A stretch of DNA of 8,770 nucleotides, taken from Succinatimonas sp. UBA6849. Lineage in GTDB: Bacteria > Pseudomonadota > Gammaproteobacteria > Enterobacterales > Succinivibrionaceae. Of this stretch, positions 1-4,979 are shown one piece after another. The DNA lies in assembly GCA_002449335.1 (NCBI GenBank), contig DKDL01000120.1:31418-40187 (forward strand). Direction: 5' to 3'. Position 1 is the first letter of the stretch, and each line of letters starts with the position of its first letter. A program made the translations under genes and the position numbers. The notes under the pieces are model-generated. The model saw only the letters and a program-made list of their open reading frames with translations. It ran no database searches and had not been told where the DNA came from.

Positions 1-40
1 ACTATAAAAAAGTATTTCATAAGAAATCCTTTGTTTTAGT

Positions 41-94
41 TAAAAACAAGGTTCTAGCTTCTAGGCCATGCCAGTGGTCTAGAAGTCTAGAACC
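41..94 (-). terminator. Strong hairpin with U-rich tail, probable intrinsic terminator
   Basis: The arms GGTTCTAG (50-57) and CTAGAACC (87-94) pair perfectly. After a one-base bulge at 86, CTTCTAG (58-64) pairs with CTAGAAG (79-85), and GCC/GGT can extend the stem to about 18 pairs around an 8-base loop. Read on the minus strand the hairpin is followed by TTGTTTTTAA. On the plus strand no T-run follows, so the minus direction is favoured. It lies about 100 bases beyond the lptE terminator and may end a separate transcript. Confidence 0.5.
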
Positions 95-148
95 GTCGGT
101 GTTATCTAAGTAACCTTCCTCAGTGGTCAGTGCTTTTGTTAGTAATTA
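41..148 (-). ncRNA. Candidate small RNA between lptE and the window edge
   Basis: This is a prediction, not a recognised family. On the minus strand a promoter-like pair (155-183) is followed about 60 bases later by a long hairpin with a U-rich tail (41-94), giving a possible transcript of about 108 nt with no useful reading frame (the only ATG, in the hairpin loop, meets a stop two codons later). The 5' half contains a purine-rich GAGGAAGG (114-121 on the plus strand) and a small stem GTTA/TAAC. The 8-mer GACCACTG occurs twice, once in the 5' half and once in the hairpin. It does not match SRP RNA, tmRNA, 6S RNA or a tRNA as far as I can judge. It could equally be a backup terminator for lptE plus chance promoter similarity. 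Confidence 0.25.
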
Positions 149-154
149 AGGCTC

Positions 155-183
155 TTAATATCTCTTCAGGTCTTTTACATCAA
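155..183 (-). promoter_or_regulatory. Possible sigma-70 promoter for the candidate small RNA
   Basis: On the minus strand TTGATG (178-183) and TATTAA (155-160) are separated by exactly 17 bases. Each matches four of six consensus positions for the -35 and -10 boxes. Transcription would start near 148. In AT-rich DNA such pairs arise often by chance, so the support comes mainly from the downstream terminator-like hairpin. Confidence 0.28.
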
Positions 184-195
184 TAAATCGAACAT

Positions 196-228
196 AAAAA
201 AAGCCCAAATTTTTCAATTTGAGCCTTT
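196..228 (-). terminator. Rho-independent terminator of leuS-lptE
   Basis: On the minus strand, starting about 20 bases after the lptE stop, AAGGCUCAAAUU pairs with AAUUUGGGCUU in a 12-pair stem that includes two G-U pairs and is closed by a GAAA tetraloop. A run of seven U residues follows directly. On the plus strand the same arms have mismatches instead of wobble pairs, which fixes the direction. It closes the leuS-lptE unit. Confidence 0.88.
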
Positions 229-248
229 TATTAAATTATAAAAACTGA

Positions 249-1064
249 TTATTTGCTTTCACTATCATCAGTCTTTAAGAAACCTTCTTCTGATAGTGAT
301 TCAGGTGCTTCATGTGGGATCTTAGGCTCTACTTTTGGTAGAGAGTATTCTTTGTTCTTATTAAGAACTTTCATACCGTTATTAAGATCACTTAAACTTA
401 CAGCTTTACCCTGAGCAACTTCAGCATCCTGTTTAGCACTTAAAGCTTCTAACAGTGTCATATTTTTTGAGTTATCAATATAGATGTCATTGTTATCTTC
501 ATCTTTTGCTAAAAGCAATTCAGCAGGAGCTGTGAATGGCTCATCAGGATCAGACTGTTTTCCAAGGTAGTTAATTCTTGCAATCATCTGATCTGCTAAC
601 ACTTCATAACATTCATCAATTACAAGCTCCTGTTCATTAGTTGAAGCTAGAGCATTATCAGCCTTATTCAGTGTAGTTCTGGTAAGACCGTTTCTCATGA
701 TGATTGGTTTTGAACTGTTAGGAATAGTAAGTCTTGCTTGAGTTCTAACGATAACGTTGTACTCAAGAGCAGCACCTCTAGAGTTAATAGAAGCAAGTGG
801 CATACTTACACTAGGTGCAGTAATAGAAAGGGTAGGAATATCCTTTCTTTCTTCAGGTGATCTGTTAGAAGTGCCCTGGTAGTCTACCTTAACACCTCTC
901 ATTTCAAGCTTATGCACAACAAGCTTATAGAACTTGTTGTGATAAGAACCTGAGACGGCAATTTCTGAAATATTAGAACCAAGTCTGTTCTGATTAGGAA
1001 CATGGAATCCGCAAGAACATAGTCCTAGCATCAGTGCACCTATACAAACAAGCTTGAATTTCAT
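249..1064 (-). CDS. lptE: LPS-assembly lipoprotein LptE
   Basis: LptE is the outer-membrane lipoprotein that plugs the LptD barrel and helps place lipopolysaccharide in the outer leaflet. The N-terminus is a lipoprotein signal (MKFK, then a hydrophobic stretch, then LCSC), with Cys18 the likely lipidated residue because CGFH matches the CGxH motif that follows the lipidated Cys in LptE. Residues 20-168 look like the LptE domain, including the strand-rich RGAALEYNVIVRTQARLTI and the final helix ending near QMIARINYLG. The family is usually about 165-195 residues. Here about 100 further residues (170-271) follow, acidic and rich in Asp, Glu, Lys and Pro, of unknown function. AAAGGCGG lies five bases before the ATG, supporting this start. 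It sits 74 bases downstream of leuS, as in many gammaproteobacteria, but holA, the usual next gene, is absent and a terminator follows. Confidence 0.88.
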   Translation of the reverse strand: MKFKLVCIGALMLGLCSCGFHVPNQNRLGSNISEIAVSGSYHNKFYKLVVHKLEMRGVKVDYQGTSNRSPEERKDIPTLSITAPSVSMPLASINSRGAALEYNVIVRTQARLTIPNSSKPIIMRNGLTRTTLNKADNALASTNEQELVIDECYEVLADQMIARINYLGKQSDPDEPFTAPAELLLAKDEDNNDIYIDNSKNMTLLEALSAKQDAEVAQGKAVSLSDLNNGMKVLNKNKEYSLPKVEPKIPHEAPESLSEEGFLKTDDSESK

Positions 1065-1138
1065 TATTACCGCCTTTACCTTTTACTACTGCATATCCTA
1101 GTTAGTATTGCTGTCTAATAATCTTTGATTGAGATTTA

Positions 1139-3742
1139 TTAGATAGCAACGATATTAACTAATCTGCCCTTAACATAGATGGTCTTCTTAATCTGCTTAC
1201 CATCTGTGAACTTCTTAACTTCTTCAGTTGCTAAAGCCTTTTCAGTTACTGTGTTTTCATCAAGACTTGGATCAATGCTCATTCTTGCACGTACCTTGCC
1301 GTTTACCTGAACTACAACAGTAATCTCATCTTCCTTTAAAGCATCCTTATCAACTGTAGGCCAAGTCTCTTTGTCGATCTCGGTTGTGTTACCTAAGATT
1401 GACCATAACTTGAAGCAGATATGAGGAACGATAGGGTAGAGCATTAGCACTACGTTGTTGTAAACCTCATAACGAACAGCCATTGAAACCTCATCGGTGC
1501 CAGTGCACTTAGAAGCAACATTTAGAAGCTCCATGATAGCTGCAATTGCAGTATTGAAAGTCTGACGACGACCGATATCGTCGGTTACCTTCTCAATAGT
1601 TGAATGCAGATCATGACGTAACTTACGCAACTCAGGAGTTAACTTAGACTTGTCTAGTTTTACACATGGACCTGCTAAGGTTAAATCCTGAACCTGTGAC
1701 CATAATTTACGTAAGAATCTCTGAGAACCTTCAACACCTGACTGTCTCCACTCAAGGGTTAATTCAGCAGGAGATGCGAACATCATGAACAGTCTTACAG
1801 TATCAGCACCATACATTCTTACCATATCTTCAGGATCGATACCGTTAGCCTTTGACTTAGACATCTTAATCATACCTTCGTGGTGAAGTTTATGACCGTC
1901 TTTATCTACAGCTGAAACGATGTTGCCCTTCTCATCACGGGTAGGAATTGCATCTAATGGATTTACCCAATTCTTGGTGCCGTTCTCATCAAGGTAGTAG
2001 TAAGCATCAGCTAGCACCATGCCTTGGCATAATAAGCGCTTGAATGGCTCATCATACTTAACCATGCCAGCATCACGTAATAACTTGAAGAAGAAACGTG
2101 AGTACAGTAAGTGTAATACAGCGTGCTCAATACCACCGATGTACTGATCAACTGGTAACCAGTAGTTAGCAGCATCCTTATCGAACATTTCTTTCTCGTC
2201 ACGAGGTGAACAGTAACGAGCGTAATACCATGATGATTCCATGAAGGTATCAAAGGTATCAGTTTCACGAGTAGCAGCCTTGCCCTTATAAGTGGTCTTG
2301 TACCAGCTCTCGTCTGTCTTTAATGGAGAGATAACGCCATCGATCTTTACATTGCCTGGTAATTCAACTGGCAGATTCTCATCTAACTCAGGAACAATTT
2401 CACCAGTCTCATCGATGGTTAACATTGGAATAGGTGCACCCCAGTAACGCTGACGTGAAATACCCCAGTCACGTAATCTGTAGTTTACCTTTCTCTCTGC
2501 ACAGCCCATTGACTCTAACTTGTCTGCAATAGCTTTGAATGCTTCTTCAAAGTTCATGCCGTCAAATTCACCTGAGTGGCAAGCAATACCGTGCTCGGTG
2601 AAAGCGTGCTCTGATAAATCAGGATCACCTGATTCTTTTGAAGCCTTAATTACAGGAATGATGTCAATGCCGTACTTCTTAGCAAACTCATAATCACGAT
2701 CGTCGTGACCAGGAACTGACATTACAGCACCGGTACCGTAATCCATAATTACGAAGTTAGCTACGTAAATAGGAACCTTGCGACCATTTAGTGGGTGGAT
2801 AGCATACAGACCTGTTGCCATACCTTTCTTTTCCATGGTTGCAATATCAGCTTCAGCAAACTTCTGAGTACGGCACTCCTTGCAGAAAGCGTCTAACTCA
2901 GGGTTAGTCTCACAGCATTTCTTTACTAAAGGGTGATTTGCTGAAATTGAAATGTAGGTAATACCCATGAAGGTATCAGGACGAGTGGTATAAACAGTAA
3001 AGGTTTCATCACTGTCTGCTACTTTGAAAGTAATGTTTAAACCTTCAGAACGACCAATCCAGTTGCGCTGCATGGTACGAACGCGCTCTGGCCAACCGTC
3101 CAACTGGTCTAAGTCTTTTAATAATTCATCAGCATAAGCTGTGATCTTTAAATACCACTGAGGAATTTCACGCTGCTCAACTTTAGAACCGCATCTCCAG
3201 CAACAACCGTCTTCAACCTGCTCGTTAGCAAGAACAGTGTGATCAACAGGACACCAGTTAACAGTTGAAAGCTTCTTGTAAACTAAGCCTTTCTTGTATA
3301 ACTCACCGAAGAACTTCTGCTCCCACTTGTAGTACTCAGGACGGCAGGTAGCAACTTCTCTTGCCCAGTCGTATGAGAGACCTAATGACTTTAACTGCTT
3401 CTTCATGTAGTCAATGTTTGAATAGGTCCAGTCGCTAGGCTGCTTGTTGTTCTTAATTGCAGCATTTTCAGCAGGCATACCAAAAGCATCCCAACCGATA
3501 GGTGCTAAAACATTCTTGCCTAATAAACGGTTAAAACGTGCAATTACGTCACCAATGGTGTAGTTACGAACGTGACCCATGTGTAAACGTCCTGATGGGT
3601 ATGGGAACATAACTAAGCAGTAATACTTTTCTTTATTCTTATCTTCTGTTGCATGGAAGGTTTGATGATCGGCCCAGTACTTTTGTACCTCTGGCTCGAT
3701 TTCTTGTGGATTGTATGCAACTTTATTGGCAGACATCGACAT
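1139..3742 (-). CDS. leuS: Leucyl-tRNA synthetase
   Basis: This cytoplasmic class I synthetase charges tRNA-Leu with leucine using ATP. All hallmarks are present: the HIGH-type motif HMGH (residues 54-57), KMSKS (626-630), and the inserted CP1 editing domain with TTRPDT (252-257) and GHDDRD (345-350), which hydrolyses mischarged tRNA. A zinc-binding-type knuckle carries NWCP (Cys164) and DGCCWRC (Cys180, 181, 184). WYYARYCSP (505-513), the helical anticodon-binding domain (about 660-800) and the C-terminal domain ending VKGRLVNIVAI complete it. At 867 residues it matches the bacterial length (about 860). The outer ATG is given here. However, the only good ribosome site, GGAG, is two bases from it and eight bases from Met3 (3736), so the true start may be Met3. 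Upstream lies a long AT-rich leader. Downstream lptE is probably cotranscribed. Confidence 0.98.
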   Translation of the reverse strand: MSMSANKVAYNPQEIEPEVQKYWADHQTFHATEDKNKEKYYCLVMFPYPSGRLHMGHVRNYTIGDVIARFNRLLGKNVLAPIGWDAFGMPAENAAIKNNKQPSDWTYSNIDYMKKQLKSLGLSYDWAREVATCRPEYYKWEQKFFGELYKKGLVYKKLSTVNWCPVDHTVLANEQVEDGCCWRCGSKVEQREIPQWYLKITAYADELLKDLDQLDGWPERVRTMQRNWIGRSEGLNITFKVADSDETFTVYTTRPDTFMGITYISISANHPLVKKCCETNPELDAFCKECRTQKFAEADIATMEKKGMATGLYAIHPLNGRKVPIYVANFVIMDYGTGAVMSVPGHDDRDYEFAKKYGIDIIPVIKASKESGDPDLSEHAFTEHGIACHSGEFDGMNFEEAFKAIADKLESMGCAERKVNYRLRDWGISRQRYWGAPIPMLTIDETGEIVPELDENLPVELPGNVKIDGVISPLKTDESWYKTTYKGKAATRETDTFDTFMESSWYYARYCSPRDEKEMFDKDAANYWLPVDQYIGGIEHAVLHLLYSRFFFKLLRDAGMVKYDEPFKRLLCQGMVLADAYYYLDENGTKNWVNPLDAIPTRDEKGNIVSAVDKDGHKLHHEGMIKMSKSKANGIDPEDMVRMYGADTVRLFMMFASPAELTLEWRQSGVEGSQRFLRKLWSQVQDLTLAGPCVKLDKSKLTPELRKLRHDLHSTIEKVTDDIGRRQTFNTAIAAIMELLNVASKCTGTDEVSMAVRYEVYNNVVLMLYPIVPHICFKLWSILGNTTEIDKETWPTVDKDALKEDEITVVVQVNGKVRARMSIDPSLDENTVTEKALATEEVKKFTDGKQIKKTIYVKGRLVNIVAI

Positions 3743-3744
3743 TG

Positions 3745-3748
3745 CTCC
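3745..3748 (-). promoter_or_regulatory. Ribosome binding site that favours leuS start at Met3
   Basis: On the minus strand the sequence reads CGGAGCA-ATG-TCG-ATG. GGAG is only two bases from the first ATG (3740-3742), too close for normal initiation, but eight bases from the second ATG (3734-3736). The 865-residue form starting MSANKVAYNP is therefore the better supported product. Confidence 0.6.
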
Positions 3749-3804
3749 GAAAATAACTTTGAAGTTTAAAACTTTATAAAACTCTTTTTTGTATAAAAGA
3801 ATTT

Positions 3805-3833
3805 GTAAAAAATAATCTAGTAAAAAATAATCT
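3805..3833. repeat. Tandem 14-bp direct repeat in the leuS leader
   Basis: GTAAAAAATAATCT occurs at 3805-3818 and again, identically, at 3820-3833, a 15-base period. Read on the minus strand it lies in a possible 20-codon frame (3774-3836, MRLFFTRLFFTNSFIQKRVL) in which the repeat gives RLFFT twice. That frame has no clear ribosome site and only three Leu codons, so it is not called as a gene. Confidence 0.75.
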
Positions 3834-3838
3834 CATAT

Positions 3839-3859
3839 TTTGCCACATTTACAGGCAAA
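3839..3859 (-). repeat. Inverted repeat TTTGCC/GGCAAA upstream of leuS
   Basis: Six-base perfect arms (3839-3844 and 3854-3859) flank a 9-base spacer. It could be a protein-binding dyad or a small hairpin in the leuS leader, depending on where transcription starts. No T-run follows in either direction, so it is not a terminator. Confidence 0.35.
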
Positions 3860-3878
3860 TTTGACCAAAATCACGCAA
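3857..3878. promoter_or_regulatory. Weak CRP-like dyad
   Basis: TTTGA (3860-3864), six bases, then TCACG (3871-3875) matches the CRP consensus TGTGA-N6-TCACA at four of five positions in each half, with A/T-rich flanks. It sits about 120 bases upstream of leuS and about 180 upstream of the plus-strand gene. A chance match is quite possible. Confidence 0.2.
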
Positions 3879-3949
3879 AAATATATGGAAGTCAGAGGAA
3901 TTACCCTGAGCCTTTAATCTTCTTATGATTTTTCTTTTGCTCCATAAAT

Positions 3950-3978
3950 ACAAAATTGTGCACTCTTGCGCATTTTGT
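3950..3978. repeat. Imperfect inverted repeat upstream of the L,D-transpeptidase promoter
   Basis: ACAAAATTGTGCA (3950-3962) and TGCGCATTTTGT (3967-3978) are near-complementary around a CTCT spacer, with one bulged base and one G-T pair. The right arm overlaps the possible -35 element at 3966-3971. The position suits a regulator-binding site. A hairpin role is less likely if transcription starts near 4003. Confidence 0.4.
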
Positions 3979-3996
3979 CTGTAAAAATAGTACAAT
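3966..3996 (+). promoter_or_regulatory. Candidate promoter of the ldtB transcription unit
   Basis: TACAAT (3991-3996) is a good -10 box, five of six matches to TATAAT. The best -35 is TTGCGC (3966-3971) at a 19-base spacing, longer than optimal, which suggests a weak or activator-dependent promoter. Transcription would start near 4003, about 47 bases before the ATG. Confidence 0.42.
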
Positions 3997-4000
3997 TAGC

Positions 4001-4017
4001 ACAGTTTTGAAAACTGT
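4001..4017. promoter_or_regulatory. Perfect 17-bp palindrome, probable operator at the transcription start
   Basis: ACAGTTTTGAAAACTGT has 8-base arms around a single central G. It lies five bases after the -10 box and so covers the expected start of transcription, the position expected for a repressor site controlling the L,D-transpeptidase and the gene behind it. GTACAA flanks it on both sides (3990-3995 and 4016-4021). I do not recognise the regulator. Confidence 0.5.
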
Positions 4018-4049
4018 ACAAAATGTAAAAAAGCAGAGACAGATTTATC

Positions 4050-4967
4050 ATGTTAAAAAAATTAGCTTTGGCAGTATCTTTAGCAGCTTCATTTCAAGTA
4101 GCTCAAGCCACCACTAATATTTATCCATTAAATGGTCACCAGGTTTTAGGTGAAGAGCAGGTTTATTCAATTAACGATACTGGTACAACAACATTAGAAT
4201 ATGTTGCAGCTGAGTATCACTTAGGTTTGTCTAATATGATTGAGGCAAATCCAGAGGTTGATCCTATCGTTCCTGCTAAAGGCTCAAAACTAATTATCCC
4301 AACAAGACTGATTTTGCCTCCTACAGTTCATGAGGGAATTATCGTTAATTCAGCTGAAATGAGACTGTACTATTTCAATGGCAATAAAGTTGAAGTTTAT
4401 CCTATCGGTATCGGTCAGTTAGGTAAAGGCACACCTATGGCATGGGTTACCAAGGTAGAGCGCAAGAAGGCAGGTCCTACCTGGACACCTACCGCTAAGA
4501 TGAGAGCTGAGTACGCAGCAGAAGGCGAGTATCTTCCAGCTGTAGTTCCTGCAGGTCCTGATAATCCTATGGGCTTATATGCAATGTATGTAGGTAAGCT
4601 CTACGCAATTCATGGTACTAATGCTGACTTTGGTATTGGTTTACGTGTAAGTCATGGTTGTGTACGTCTGCGTAATGAGGATAACGAGACTTTATTCCAT
4701 AAAGTTCCTGTTGGCACCCGTGTAGAGTTTATCAATCAGCCAATTAAGTTTGCTGAAGAGCCAAACGGTGATCTTTACATTGAGGTCCACCAGCCTCTTT
4801 CAAGAAGTGAATCAGAATTTGAGAATTTTGATACAACCGTCCCATTCTCATTCACTCAAGCTCAGTTACAATTCTTCAAAGATCCAAGAATCAATCAGGA
4901 TATTCTTAAAAAAGCACTTGATGAGCGTTCAGGTCGACCTGTGCTCCTAAATCCACCAGAGTTTTAA
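4050..4967 (+). CDS. ldtB: L,D-transpeptidase (LdtB/YbiS-type, YkuD domain)
   Basis: This periplasmic enzyme uses a cysteine nucleophile to transfer the meso-DAP bond of peptidoglycan stem peptides. Relatives of this type (E. coli LdtA, LdtB and LdtC) attach Braun lipoprotein to the wall. The signal peptide is residues 1-20 (cleavage after VAQA). A LysM-like region (about 38-90; LEYVAAEYHLGLSNMIEANP) precedes the YkuD catalytic domain (about 95-228). Catalytic residues are visible in AIHGTN (His188) and SHGCVRLRN (His202, Cys204). The region VERKKAGPTWTPTAKM and the total length of 305 closely match E. coli LdtB (306) as I recall it. A tail of about 75 residues follows the catalytic domain, as in E. 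coli. The ribosome site is weak (AGAGA about 10 bases upstream), but the signal peptide fixes the start. It is the first gene of a two-gene unit. Confidence 0.93.
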   Translation: MLKKLALAVSLAASFQVAQATTNIYPLNGHQVLGEEQVYSINDTGTTTLEYVAAEYHLGLSNMIEANPEVDPIVPAKGSKLIIPTRLILPPTVHEGIIVNSAEMRLYYFNGNKVEVYPIGIGQLGKGTPMAWVTKVERKKAGPTWTPTAKMRAEYAAEGEYLPAVVPAGPDNPMGLYAMYVGKLYAIHGTNADFGIGLRVSHGCVRLRNEDNETLFHKVPVGTRVEFINQPIKFAEEPNGDLYIEVHQPLSRSESEFENFDTTVPFSFTQAQLQFFKDPRINQDILKKALDERSGRPVLLNPPEF

Positions 4968-4979
4968 CTGTAGCTATTA

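Larger units (their letters stand above)
3743..4049. other. Divergent intergenic region between leuS and the L,D-transpeptidase gene
   Basis: This 307-base AT-rich gap must hold promoters in both directions. The leuS-proximal part has a 14-bp tandem repeat (3805-3833), an inverted repeat TTTGCC/GGCAAA (3839-3844 and 3854-3859) and a weak CRP-like dyad (3857-3878). I could not pick a convincing leuS promoter among several poor matches. The plus-proximal part has a dyad (3950-3978), a likely -10 box (3991-3996) and a perfect palindrome (4001-4017). No convincing protein gene or tRNA was found. Two tiny minus-strand frames (3901-3945 and 3774-3836) lack good ribosome sites. Confidence 0.7.

Noticed and set aside
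50..95. tRNA-like GGTTC...ACC stretch
   Set aside because: The GTTC is followed by T instead of a purine, and no cloverleaf, anticodon arm or acceptor stem can be built. It is one long hairpin.
2011..2268. An 85-codon minus-strand frame inside leuS
   Set aside because: It lies wholly within leuS in another frame, has low-complexity Ser/Tyr/Thr content and no family resemblance. leuS is certain here.
3901..3945. A 14-codon Lys-rich minus-strand frame (MEQKKNHKKIKGSG)
   Set aside because: No ribosome site, in AT-rich intergenic DNA, and far from leuS. A chance frame is more likely.
4750..4950. A 66-codon plus-strand frame inside the L,D-transpeptidase gene
   Set aside because: Overlaps a clearly coding region in another frame, with no ribosome site and no recognisable protein.
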